Made by a program: the position numbers and the translations under genes. Shown here in pieces: positions 45,996 through 57,831 of a DNA stretch of 64,000 nt. Each line of letters starts with the position of its first letter. The stretch's first letter is position 1. A model generated the notes under the pieces. The model saw only the letters and a list, made by a program, of their open reading frames with translations, had not been told where the DNA came from and ran no database searches. This DNA is from Lolium rigidum (lineage: Eukaryota; Streptophyta; Magnoliopsida; Poales; Poaceae), in the NCBI RefSeq assembly GCF_022539505.1, contig NC_061509.1, positions 210,018,254 through 210,082,253 on the forward strand. Reading direction: 5' to 3'.

Positions 45996-48587
45996 TACAC
46001 ACTTTCTGCTCCTAGCTGAAAGGCGTTAAAGAAAAGCGCTTATGGGAGACAACCCATGTTTTTACCTACAGTACTTTGTTTTTATTTTGTGTCTTGGAAG
46101 TTGTTTACTACTGTAGCAACCTCTCCTTATCTTAGTTTTGTGTTTTGTTGTGCCAAGTAAAGTCTTTGATAGAAAAGTTCATACTAGATTTGGATTACTG
46201 CGCAGTTTCAGATTTCTTTGCTGTCACGAATTCCGACCTGCCTCTCTGTAGGTAGCTCAGAAAAATATGCCAATTTACGTGCGTGATCCTCAGATATGTA
46301 CGCAACTTTCATTCAATTTGGGCATTTTCATTTGAGCAAGTCTGGTGCCATTTTAAAATTCGTCAATACGAACTGTTCTGTTTTGACAGATTCTGCCTTT
46401 TATTTCGCATTGCCTCTTTTGCTATGTTGGATGAATTTATTTGATCCATTAATGTCCAGTAGCTTTATGCAATGTCCAGAAGTGTTAAGAATGATTGTGT
46501 CACCTCTGAATATGTTAATTTTTATTGTGCACTAACCCTCTAATGAGTTGTTTCGAGTTTGGTGTGGAGGAAATTTTCAAGGATCAAGAGAGGAGTATGA
46601 TGCAACATGATCAAGGAGAGTGAAAGCTCTAAGCTTGGGGATGCCCCGGTGGTTCACCCCTGCATATTCTAAGAAGACTCAAGCGCCTAAGCTTGGGGAT
46701 GCCCAAGGCATCCCCTTCTTCATCAACAACATTATCAGGTTCCTCCCCGAAACTATATTTTTATTCCATCACATCTTATGTGCTTTGCTTGGAGCGTCGG
46801 TTTGTTTTTGTTTTTTGTTTTGTTTGAATAAAATGGATCCTAGCATTCACTTTATGGGAGAGAGACACGCTCCGCTGTAGCATATGGACAAGTATGTCCT
46901 TAGCTTCTACTCATAGTATTCATGGCGAAGTTTCTTCTTCGTTAAATTGTTATATGGTTGGAATTGGAAAATGATACATGTAGTAATTGCTATAAATGTT
47001 TTGGGTAATGTGATACTTGGCAATTGTTGTGCTCATGTTTAAGCTCTTGCATCATATGCTATGCACCCATTAATGAAGAAATACATAGAGCATGCTAAAA
47101 TTTGGTTTGCATATTTGGTTTCTCTAAGGTCTAGATAATTTCTAGTATTGAGTTTGAACAACAAGGAAGACGGTGTAGAGTCTTATAATGTTTTCAATAT
47201 GTCTTTTATGTGAGTTTTGCTACACCGGTTTATCCTTGTGTTTGTTTCAAATAAGCCTTGCTAGCCTAAACCTTGTATCGAGAGGGAATACTTCTCATGC
47301 ATCCAAAATACTTGAGCCAACCACTATGCCATTTGTGTCCACCATACCTACCTACTACATGGTATTTCTCCGCCATTCCAAAGTAAATTGCTTGAGTGCT
47401 ACCTTTAAAATTCCATCATTCGCCTTACAATATATAGCTCATGGGACAAATACCTTAAAAACTATTGTGGTATTGAATATGTAATTATGCACTTTATCTC
47501 TTATTAAGTTGCTCGTTGTGCGATAACCATGTTTTCTGGGGACGCCATCAACTACTCTTTGTTGAATTTCATGTGAGTTGCTATGCATGTTCGTCTTGTC
47601 TGAAGTAAGAGCGATCTACCACCTTATGGTTGAGCATGCATATTGTTAGAGAAGAACAACGGGCCGCTAACTAAAGCCATGATCCATGGTGGAAGTTTCA
47701 GTTTTGGACATATATCCTCAATCTCAAATGAGAAAATTATTAATTGTTGTTACATGCTTATGCATAAAAGAGGAGTCCATTATCTGTTGTCTATGTTGTC
47801 CCGGTATGGATGTCTAAGTTGAGAATAATCAATAGCGAGAAATCCAATGCGAGCTTTCTCCTTAGACCTTTCTACGAGCGGCATAGAGGTACCCCATTGT
47901 GACACTTGGTTAAAACATGTGCATTGTGATGATCCGGTAGTCCAAGCTAATTAGGACAAGGTGCGGGCACTATTAGTATACTATGCATGAGGCTTGCAAC
48001 TTGTAAGATATAATTTACATGATACATATGCTTTATTACTACCGTTGATAAAATTGTTTCATGTTTTCAAAATCAAAGCTCTAGCACAAATATAGCAATC
48101 GATGCTTTTCCTCTATGGAGGACCATTCTTTTACTTTCAATGTTGAGTCAGTTCACCTATTTCTCTCCACCTCAAGAAGCAAACACTTGTGTGAACTGTG
48201 CATTGATTCCTACATACTTGCTTATTGCACTTATTATATTACTCTATGTTGACAAATATCCATGAGATATACATGTTACAAGTTGAAAGCAACCGCTGAA
48301 ACTTAATCTTCCTTTGTGTTGCTTCAATGCCTTTACTTTGAATTATTGCTTTATGAGTTAACTCTTATGCAAGACTTATTGATGCTTGTCTTGAAGTGCT
48401 ATTCATGAAAAGTCTTTGCTATATGATTCACTTGTTTACTCATGTCATATACATTGTTTTGATCGCTGCATTCACTACATATGCTTTACAAATAGTATGA
48501 TCAAGGTTATGATGGCATGTCACTCCCGAAATTATCTTTGTTATCGTTTTACCTGCTCGGGACGAGCAGAACTAAGCTTGGGGATGC
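45996..48587 (+). other. Noncoding 3' internal region of A2
   Basis: 2.6 kb with no sustained frame, aligned over its length with A3 32942-35550. In a complete Gypsy element this space would hold reverse transcriptase, RNase H and integrase. No trace of those domains is visible in any frame. Confidence 0.88.
46042..46057 (+). other. Conserved hairpin after the stop codon (A2)
   Basis: ATGGG-AGACAA-CCCAT, 46 nt after the stop, with a smaller TTTC..GAAA stem just before it. Confidence 0.6.
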
Positions 48588-50182
48588 TGATACGTCTCCG
48601 ACGTATCGATAATTTCTTATGTTCCATGCCACATTATTGATGTTATCTACATGTTTTATGCACACTTTATGTCATATTCGTGCATTTTCTGGAACTAACC
48701 TATTAACAAGATGCCGAAGTGCCAGTTGCTGTTTTCTGCTATTTTTGGTTTTAGAAATCCTAGTAACGAAATATTCTCGGAATTGGACGAAATCAACGCC
48801 CAGGGTCCTATTTTGCCACGAAGCTTCCAGAAGTCCGAAGAGGAGACGAAGTGGGGCCACGAGGTGGCGACACCATAGGGCGGCGCGGCCCAAGCCCTGG
48901 CCGCGCCGACCTAGGGTGTGGGCCCCTCGTGCCCCATCCGGACCTGCCCTTCCGCCTACTTAAAGCCTCCGTCGCGAAACCCCCAGTACCGAGAGCCACG
49001 ATACGGAAAACCTTACGAGACGCCGCCGCCGCCGATCCCATCTCGGGGGATCCGGGAGATCGCCTCCGGCACCCTGCCGGAGAGGGGATTCATCTCCCGG
49101 AGGACTCTACGCCGCCATGGTCGCCTCCGGAGTGATGTGTGAGTAGTCTACCCCTGGACTATGGGTCCATAGCGGTAGCTAGATGGTTGTCTTCTCCTCA
49201 TTGTGCTTCATTGTCGGATCTTGTGAGCTGCCTAACATGATCAAGATCATCTATCTGTAATTCTATATGTTGCGTTTGTTGGGATCCGATGAATAGAGAA
49301 TACTTGTTATGTTGATTATCAAAGTTATATCTATGTGTTGTTTATGATCTTGCATGCTCTTCGTTACTAGTAGATGCTCTGGCCAAGTAGATGCTTGTAA
49401 CTCCAAGAGGGAGTATTTATGCTCGATAGTGGGTTCATGCTCGCATTGACACACGGGACGGTGACAGAAAGTTCTAAGGTTGTGTTGTGCTTGTTGCCAC
49501 TAGGGATAAAACATTGATGCTATGTCTAAGGATGTAGTTGTTGATTACATTATGCACCATACTTAATGCAATTGTCCGTTGCTTTGCAACTTAATACTTG
49601 GAGGGGTTCGGATGATAACTCTGAAGGTGGACTTTTTAGGCATAGATGCAGTTGGATGGCGGTCTATGTACTTTGTCGTAATGCCCAATTAAATCTCACT
49701 ATACTCATCATAATATGTATGTGCATGGTCATGCCCTCTCTATTTGTCAATTGCCCAACTGTAATTTGTTCACCCAACATGTTGTTTATCTTATGGGAGA
49801 GACACCTCTAGTGAACTGTGGACCCCGGTCCAATTCTCTATACTGAAATACAATCTACTTCAATACTTGTTCTACTGTTCTCTGCAAACAATCATCTTCC
49901 ACACAATACGGTTAATCCTTTGTTACGAGCAAGCCGGTGAGATTGACAACCTCACCGATTCGTTGGGGCAAAGTACTTTGGTTGTGTTGTGCAGGTTCCA
50001 CGTTGGCGCCGGAATCTCCGGTGTTGCGCCGCACTACATCCCGCCGCCATCAACCTTCAACGTGCTTCTTGGCTCCTCCTGGTTCGATAAACCTTGGTTT
50101 CTTTCTGAGGGAAAACTTGCTGCTGTGCGCATCATACCTTCCTCTTGGGGTTCCCAACGAACGTGTGAGTTACACGCCATCA
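48588..50182 (+). repeat. 3' LTR of A2
   Basis: 1595 bp, TGATACGTC..ACACGCCATCA, uninterrupted. It gives the reference for the target site of B: CCTTACGAGACGCCGCCGCC. TATA-like CTACTTAAAGCC lies at about 48957. Confidence 0.96.
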
Positions 50183-53100
50183 AAACCCAAAATGACCTTT
50201 CTTCATGCTAGACTTCATAAGATCGACAGGGGGTAGATCGATACATGATTTGTCTGGTTTGGATATATCTAGACCTTGTTTATCAACTTGAATGCTTACG
50301 ATATGACATAAGAAAACCATGTGCTTTTGTTTTTCATTTTTCTGATTTTTTTTCGAATTTTGATGCACATTTGAATCTTGGTCAAATCCTAAGTTTGACC
50401 AAGATTTAAACAAGTATCGATCATGAAAATGAAAAGGGAAGCATGTATCCTTCTTAGTCGCTCTAAAATGAAGCTTTTGGGATGTTCTTGAAATTTCCAT
50501 GTTTGAAACCCAAAATGATCTTTCTTCATGCTAGACTTCATAAGATCGACAGGGGGTAGATCGATACATGATTTGTCTGGTTTGGATATATCTAGACCTT
50601 GTTTATCACCTTGAATGCTTACGATATGACATAAGAAGACTATGTGCTTTTGTCTTTAATTTTTTTTAGTTTTTTGTGCCCATTTGTATGTTGGTCAAAT
50701 CCTAGGTTTGACCAAGATTAAAACAAGTTTAAAACATGAAAATGAAAAAGGAAGCATGTATCCTTCTTAGTCACTCTAAAATAAAGTTTTTGGGAGGTTT
50801 TTGAAATTTCCATGTTTGAAACCCAAAACCACTTCTCTTCATGCTTGACTTCATAAGACATAGTTTAGGGGTTAGGGGGTAGATACATGATTTTTCTTGT
50901 TTGAATATGTCAAGACCTTGTTTATCAAATTTAATGCTTACTATATGACATAAGAAGACTATTTGCGCTTTGGTTTTTCATTTTTCTATTTTTTTATTTT
51001 ATGCACATTTGAATCTTGGTCAAATCCTAGGTTTGACAAATATTTAAACAAGTATAGAACATGAAAATGAAAAGGAAAGCCTGTATCCTTCTTAGTCGCT
51101 CTAAAATGAAGCTTTTGGGATGTTCTTGAAATTTCCATGTTTGAAACCCAAAACGACCTTTCTTCATGCTAGACTTCATAAGATCGACAGGGGGTAGATC
51201 GATACATGATTTGTCTGGTTTGGATATATCTAGACCTTGTTTATCAACTTGAATGCTTACGATATAACATAAGAAAACCATGTGCTTTTGTTTTTCATTT
51301 TTCTGATTTTTTTTCGAATTTTGATGCACATTTGAATCTTGGTCAAATCCTAAGTTTGACCAAGATTTAAACAAGTATAGATCATGAAAATGAAAAGGGA
51401 AGCATGTATCCTTCTTAGTCGCTCTAAAATGAAGCTTTTGGGATGTTCTTGAAATTTCCATGTTTGAAACCCAAAATGATCTTTCTTCATGCTAGACTTC
51501 ATAAGATCGACAGGGGGTAGATCGATACATGATTTGTCTGGTTTGGATATATCTAGACCTTGTTTATCAACTTGAATGCTTACGATATAACATAAGAAGA
51601 TTATGTGCTTTTGTTTTTCATTTATTTTTTATTTTTTTGTGGCCATTTGTATCTTGGTCAAATCCTAGGTTTGACCAAGATTTAAACAAGTTTAAAACAT
51701 GAAAATGAAAAGGGAAGCATGTATCCTTCTTAGTCACTCTAAAATGAAGTTTTTGGGAGGTTTTTGAAATTTCCATGTTTGAAACCCAAAACCACTTCTC
51801 TTCATGCTTGACTACATAAGACAAAGTTTAGGGTTAGGGGGTAGATACATGATTTTTCTTGTTTGAATATGTCTAGACCTTGTTTATCAACTTTAACGCT
51901 TACTATATGACATAAGAAGACTATGTGCGCTTTGTATTTTCATTTTTCTATTTTTTTATTTTATGCACATTTGAATCTTGGTTAAATCCTAGGTTTGACC
52001 AAGATTTAAACAAGTATAGAACATGAAAATGAAAAGGGAAGCCTATATCCTTCTTAGTCGCTCTAAAATGAAGCTTTTGGGATGTTCTTGAAATTTCCAT
52101 GTTTAAAACCCAAAACGACCTTTCTTCATGCTAGACTTCATAAGATCGACAGGGGGTAGATCGATACATGATTTGTCTGGTTTGGATATATCTAGACCTT
52201 GTTTATCAACTTGAATGCTTACGATATGACATAAGAAAACCAAGTGCTTTTGTTTTTCATTTTTCTGATTTTTTTTGGAATTTTGATGCACATTTGAATC
52301 TTGGTCAAATCCTAGGTTTGACCAAGATTTAAACAAGTATAGAACATGAAAATGAAAAGGGAAGCATGTATCCTTCTTAGTCGCTCTAAAATGAAGCTTT
52401 TGGGATGTTCTTGAAATTTCCATGTTTGAAACCCAAAATGACCTTTCTTCATGCTAGACTTCATAAGATCGACAGGGGGTAGATCGATACATGATTTGTC
52501 TGGTTTGGATATATCTAGACCTTGTTTATCAACTTGAATGCTTACGATATAACATAAGAAGACTATGTGCTTTTGTTTTTTATTTTATTTTTTATTTTTT
52601 TGTGGCCATTTGTATCTTGGTCAAATCCTAGGTTTGACCAAGATTTATACAAGTTTAAAACATGAAAATGAAAAGGGAAGCATGTATCCTTCTTAGTCAC
52701 TCTAAAATGAAGTTTTTGGGAGGTTTTTGAAATTTCCATGTTTGAAACCCCAAACCACTTCTCTTCATGCTTGACTTCATAAGACACAGTTTAGGGGTTA
52801 GGGGGTAGATACATGATTTGTATGGTTTGAATATGTCTAGACATTGTTGATCAACTTTAATGCTTACTATATGACATATAAGACTATGTGCTTTGGTTTT
52901 TCATTTTTCTGTTTTTCTTTTGAATTTTGTGCCAATTTGGTTTGACCAAGATTTAGACAAGTTTTACACGTGAAAACGAATAAGTAAGCATGGATCCTTC
53001 TTAGTCACTCCAAAATGTACCAATTGATAGGTGTGTTAATTTTGCTTCATGGAAAAAATAATGTCATGTAAATGAGTTAACTTGGATTTCCTACCCTTGA

Positions 53101-54489
53101 ATCCATAGGAAACTTTGTTCTAATGCACTATAATAATCAACCGAGTTTTTACACCAACAGGTCTATCACTTACGTGTGGTGCCCATGCATGAGGTCCCAC
53201 ACGTCAGTGAGCACAAGTCACGTGCAATAGGTACGCAAACTCCCAGCCATTTTCTTTGTCAAGAGAAGACGCATCAGGAATCAGGATGCGTATTGGGAGT
53301 CTGTGGGTCCTTCTGGATCCTTCGGTTGTCCCTCTCACACAAAAAAAAATCTCTCTCATTCTCGGCCTCGCTCGACTCGCTCGCTCGCTCGCTCGCACCT
53401 CCTGCTCACTGACAAACCCTGCACAACAGTCAACATCATCACCCGAAAAAGGGGAGACACCATAATGCTCTCCCTTCTTCTCTCCTTCCGAGTGACCCCT
53501 CTTCCTCCGAGTTTCACTCGACGGGCAAACACACATGTGCTGCATAGTAATAATAAAAAGGTAGAAAATCGACCTACGAATCTATAATTAAATAGGTTAA
53601 ACTAGGGTTTTGCCCAGTTCTACAAATCAAGGTTCAAAAAAAATCCAACTACGGGGTTCGAACAACCCCATTTCTAATCCAAGAATTTTTTCGACCTCAT
53701 CCAATGGCCTCAAACTATAGGGTTAGCATCTAGTGCAGTATGTGTGAACATGTATGCACTATGTGCAGTGTGCTATAACTTGTATGTCTTTCAAATTTGA
53801 ACCAAATTTGAATAAGTTTGAAATATTTGAAATGGGGTTTTTGGCTTAAACGTTTCAAACCCAAAACAACTTCTCTTCATGCTAGACTTCATAAGACTGA
53901 GTTTAGGGTTAGGGGCCGGGGTAGATACATGATTTGTCTGGTTTGAATATGTCTAAACCTTGTTTATCAACTTGAATGCTAACTATATGACATAAGAAGA
54001 TTATGTGGTTTGATTTTTCCTTTTTAAATTTTTTTGTCTGAACTTTTGTGCCCATTTGAATATTGGTCAAATCCTAGGTTTGAGCAAGATTTAAACAAGT
54101 TTAACATGTGAAAATGAAAAGGTAATTAAGTCTGAATCCTTCTCTTAGTCACTCTAAAATGAACCTTTTGGGAGGTTATTGAATTTACCATGTTTGAAAC
54201 CCAAAACCACTTCTATTCATGCTTGACTTCATAAGACAAAGTTTAGGGTTAGGGGTAGATACATGATTTTTCTGGTTTGAATATGTCTAGACCATGTTTA
54301 TCAACAATTTGAATGCTTACTATATGACATAAGAAGGCTATGTGCTTTGGTTTTTCATTCTTCTGATTTTTTTATGAATTTTTATGCCCATTTGAATCTT
54401 GGTTAAATCCTAGGTTTGACCAAGATTTAAACAAGTTTAAAACACGACAATGAAAAGGTAATTAATCCTGGATCCTTCTTAATTAACCA
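50183..54489. repeat. AT-rich satellite array, right block
   Basis: The block continues the array interrupted at 19077, in the same orientation and phase (AAACCCAAAATGACC). Here the monomers are arranged mostly as a trimer b-b'-a of about 945-970 bp instead of the a-b dimer dominating 11.9-17 kb. The a monomer recurs at about 50690, 51637 and 52600. The b' type is marked by CTGATTTTTTTT and ATTTTGATGCACATTTGAAT. An 837-bp spacer lies at 53015, and about two diverged monomers follow before the gap at 54490. Confidence 0.92.
53015..53851. other. Non-satellite spacer in the array, copy R
   Basis: Second copy of the segment at 10031-10859. Differences include a 7-bp tandem duplication (CAGGAAT) near 53275, an extra CTCG unit and single-base changes. 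As in copy L, a promoter-like core with CT-rich and CTCG-rich tracts is followed by AT-rich sequence. No coding frame is supported; the ORFs here differ between copies. Confidence 0.7.
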
Positions 54490-54589
54490 NNNNNNNNNNN
54501 NNNNNNNNNNNNNNNNNNNNNNNNNNNNNNNNNNNNNNNNNNNNNNNNNNNNNNNNNNNNNNNNNNNNNNNNNNNNNNNNNNNNNNNNN
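54490..54589. other. Assembly gap, 100 N
   Basis: 100 Ns of unknown true length between the satellite array and a Copia LTR tip. Confidence 0.99.
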
Positions 54590-54628
54590 TAACCATTTTA
54601 TTATTGCCTCTTGGGCATATCTCCAACA
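54590..54628 (-). mobile_element. Angela/BARE-like Copia LTR tip
   Basis: On the minus strand this reads TGTTGGAGATATGCCCAAGA and on to GGCAATAATAAAATGGTTA, the well-known start of Angela/WIS/BARE Copia LTRs. Only 39 bp are present. The rest of the element is in or beyond the gap. Confidence 0.8.
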
Positions 54629-55089
54629 GGTTTAACCACCTTACTAGATGAGACCATGACTTTTGTAACAGACAGAAGGATCATTGGAGAAAGATGAAAT
54701 CTACCAAGAGGAGTCTTTTTATCTTTTGGGTTGCTTGCCTTTCTAGATATAAATAAGAATAATCATATTCACTTATCAAATTTATTCCACATGCACATTC
54801 ACTATCACCGCGAACTGAATCCCCCCGCGCCTACCTTTCCATCAATAGAAAACCGTTTACTTCTTAATAGTAATTTACTTTTATGCAATTTACTTTATTG
54901 CACTTTCAACACTTCAAATTCCATTATCCATATTCACCATTTTCCATTTCAATTCTTGCAGTCAATTCACCTAAGACTTTTGATACCTTGGGTGCGATAG
55001 AAAGACCGTAGATAAACATTCTCCTACACTCCTCGTTGAGACACGATATAAAAACCGAAAATAATACTTACACGAAAACATGCACGAAT
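54629..55089. other. Unclassified retroelement-like sequence
   Basis: AT-rich DNA with ACTTTATTGCAC-type runs and CTCCTACACTCCTCGTTGAG, similar in texture to the leader of an LTR retrotransposon. There is no LTR boundary, primer site or coding frame that I can place. Confidence 0.3.
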
Positions 55090-56530
55090 GACATGTATTC
55101 TTGCAGGCCATCAAGCAAAACACCACATGTCCAATTTTCGCACAAAGTAGACCTTACTAGATGGACACTACCCCAATATTTTGAATTTTCTAGATTTCTT
55201 GCTACTTTTCACACATTTGAATGAATTTCTATTATTTTCTCGAAAGTAGTTCAAATTTGAACTACAAGTGTGTTATAGTTTGGACCTAAAAATTCCCAAA
55301 GTCATTTTAAGGTATCCAAAAGTAGGATTTTATGCAATAGCCATGTAGTGTTCTGAATATTCAGGTCCATGGTATGAATAGATGTGCCGACCATTTTGAC
55401 CCATTTTGAAAAAAATCAAAGAAAATACAAAAAATTAACCTTTGTGCATGGAGTCCCTTTATGCATACTGATTGCTAGAAAGTGATAAATTAATGAATTA
55501 ACTTGTATTTGACAATTCATAAATTTCAAGCCAAATGACCAAATTCATGTCCGTTACCATGACATGGTTCATGACAATGTGCCCATATTTGACAGCGAGG
55601 TTCATCTTGACATCCCAAAACACTATTTCCAAAAGGATTTTCTAAATTTTCCAAACAATATTTTTCTAATATCCAAATAGTTTTTTGTGAAGCGAGTGAA
55701 AGTAATATGGTGCAAAATGGCGCCTCTAAAATTTTCACAGAAAGTAGACCATATTATTTTCTAACTTTATAACTACTTCGCATGTTCAAATGAATTTTCA
55801 CTATTTACCAAAATTAATTTCAGTTTAAACTATAAGTTTGTTATGGTTTGTTCCTAAAAAATCACAAAAATATTTTTTAGGGTAGCCAATTAAAATGATA
55901 TGTTATATCCAAATAGGGTAAATGATATGTAATATCCAAATAGGGTGTTGAAAGATTTAGGCCCTTTCTATGTGTAGATGTGTCGACCATTTTGACAGAT
56001 TTTGGAAAAAAATCAAAGAAAATGTAAAAAAAGTGCAGTCTTTTGGCATGTAGGCATTTTTATGTTTACTAGTTGCCAACATAAATGATAAAATTTAGTT
56101 TTCAAAACTTTTCGGAAGATTCCTTCATAAAATGGCCTAACATGTACGAACACTCATGGCTTTCATGCTAAATGACCAAGTCATGAACATTTCCATGGTA
56201 TAGTTCATGATAATGTGCCCCTCTTGGAACAAAACATGCCTAACAATTTCCCAAGAGTGGTTATAACAATGTCTTACTTTTTCCATTTTCCAAGTGCAAA
56301 AATAGATATTTTTTGTGAGGCAAGTGTAAATAATATGGGGCAACGTGTCTCCTCTCCAATTTTCACACAAATTATACCATATTAGATGGATAATTCAAAA
56401 TAATTTGATTTTTCTAGCTAATTTCGCATGTTTAAATTTGCCTGATTTTTAGAGCAATTTAAGTTTGAACTGGAAGTGTTTTATTTTTTGGTCCTAAATT
56501 TCTAGTGGCCATTTTTAGGTACGTAAATAA
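55090..56530. repeat. Diverged ~600-bp tandem repeats
   Basis: Similar blocks recur at a spacing of about 600-640 bp: the AGTAGACC(T/A)TA motif at 55147, 55743 and about 56381, and a TGACCAAAT / ATGACCAAGT block followed by TTCATGA(C/T)AATGTGCCC at about 55540 and 56170. Identity is modest and indels are common. Parts of the repeat share a layout of GACCATTTTGAC, a run of A with ATCAAAGAAAAT, then a gene-poor AT-rich stretch. It may be the interior of an old transposon or an old satellite. No coding frame. Confidence 0.6.
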
Positions 56531-57214
56531 GAATATTATTATTGGTATATTAGGCTTGGCCGGGAAAATATGATTAATTAATAAATATAATAAGTTCCAA
56601 TGAAAACCTTTACAAAAATAGTATTTTGAACATATTGTGCTTACACTTGGCAACTATATCTTTGTCCTATGTTGTTACGAAGGCTTGTAGTGGGCCTTTT
56701 TGGAAATTCCATTTGCACAACCTGGCCAGGTTTAAACCCAAATGGCCTATCTCACTCACTCTCCCATTCTCTCCTCTCTCTGTTCCCATCTCTTGATGCG
56801 TCTCGTATGCAATATCTGACGCTTGTTGCTTCCCCGGCCAATATCACGCACCTCCGGTGCTACCACTCACTGGAGTTGCACAAGCTAGGTCTCAGTTGAT
56901 GATTACTTAACGCCAACACACCTATTTTCTGGTGCTCGTGACCCCGTAGGTCCACCAAACTCTAGTTTTCCCTCCATAGCTCTTAGGATCCTATGGAAGA
57001 TAGCTCAGGTTTTTAGAAACTTGAACCAATCTATTTATGTCACTCTTTCCAAATGTATTTAAGACCTCACCTTGTGGACAAACAGATGCAAAGACTCAGT
57101 TCAAAAGGAATATGCATGTCTCTCGCACGACCACCTCTCTTCACGACATTCGTGATCTCTTGTGTTGCTACTTGAAGTAATATATTTAGGTGGGATCGTC
57201 TCGTCCCGGTGATT
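56531..57214. other. No recognisable feature
   Basis: Mixed-composition DNA with a CT-rich tract at 56748-56800 (CTCACTCACTCTCCC). Short ORFs on both strands show no family resemblance. It may belong to the decayed Harbinger element to the right, but I see nothing that proves it. Confidence 0.3.
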
Positions 57215-57548
57215 GTTTCAAAAAAATATCTCCTAAATAGTTACCACCGATGCTCAATGAGATCTTGGAGAAGTTGATCATATCAAGTATGGTCTTTGAT
57301 CTACTGGTACACCTCAAGGAAAGCTTGGATACGGTGCAGGTTGCTTCATGGTTTAACATGAGTGCTGGCATTGTTATGCTCAAAGTATGATTCCAAGCCC
57401 CTCTCATCTTTGATCCTCATATTGTGGAGGATGACACAATCGGTCATGATGTTGACGAGGGCCTTTTTGTCCCAGAAATCAGCCGGGCATTGGCCAGAGA
57501 AAAACCAAGCTTGTTGGCAAATGGCAAAATTTCTCTCAATATCTTTCT
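57215..57548 (-). pseudogene. PIF/Harbinger-type transposase, C-terminal remnant
   Basis: Reading the minus strand from 57548, an open stretch gives DIERNFAICQQAW, then ADFWDKKALVNIMTDCVILH followed by NMRIKDERG. This is the typical end of the plant Harbinger-type transposase core (the R-K-D-V-E-R-A-F...M-T-A-C-V-I-M-H-N-M family pattern), which cuts and pastes DNA using a DDE triad; the last acidic block is near this region. A stop at about 57357-57359 is followed by further family-like sequence in another frame (RIQAFLEVYQ, then DLIEH), so the remnant reaches about 57215. The N-terminal two thirds are missing or unreadable. It is clearly dead and predates the Copia insertion at 57687. Confidence 0.72.
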
Positions 57549-57686
57549 AGCAAGCTTCTAAAATGACAAAATTTCTGACGCCGAGACTTGTGAGTGTCTT
57601 CACCAATGTTGCCTAGGAGGATAAATTCCGAAAGGGTAGGAACAGGGTGGAGGGGACGGACGGAATGGACCTCGAGCGGAGGGCGT

Positions 57687-57799
57687 TGTTGAAATATTGG
57701 GTCCACATTTGGTGGCCCATACTAGATTTCAGATTTTCCCTATAAATCTCAAAGCCCACTTAGTGGCAGCCTTGTGAGTTTGAGCCCAAGTTGGTGGCA
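57687..57799 (+). repeat. 5' LTR of the Copia element, U3 head
   Basis: 113 bp from TGTTGAAATATTGGG to AAGTTGGTGGCA, where the CACTA element entered. The final GCA is the duplicated target. Confidence 0.82.
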
Positions 57800-57831
57800 C
57801 ACTAGTAGGAAAACCCTTATAGGCAAAGCTT

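Larger units (their letters stand above)
19078..50182 (+). mobile_element. Element A2: Athila-like gag-protease element, complete, with nested insertions
   Basis: A2 is inserted in the satellite with a 5-bp target-site duplication AAACC (19073-19077 and 50183-50187). Without insertions it is about 8.15 kb: 5' LTR 19078-19514 plus 42463-43626, internal 43627-48587, 3' LTR 48588-50182. It has a perfect tRNA-Asp primer site and a family-typical end (AAGCTTGGGGATGC) before the 3' LTR. It codes for gag and protease only, so it needs enzymes from another element to move. Element B lies in its 5' LTR. A1 and A3 belong to the same family. Confidence 0.95.
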
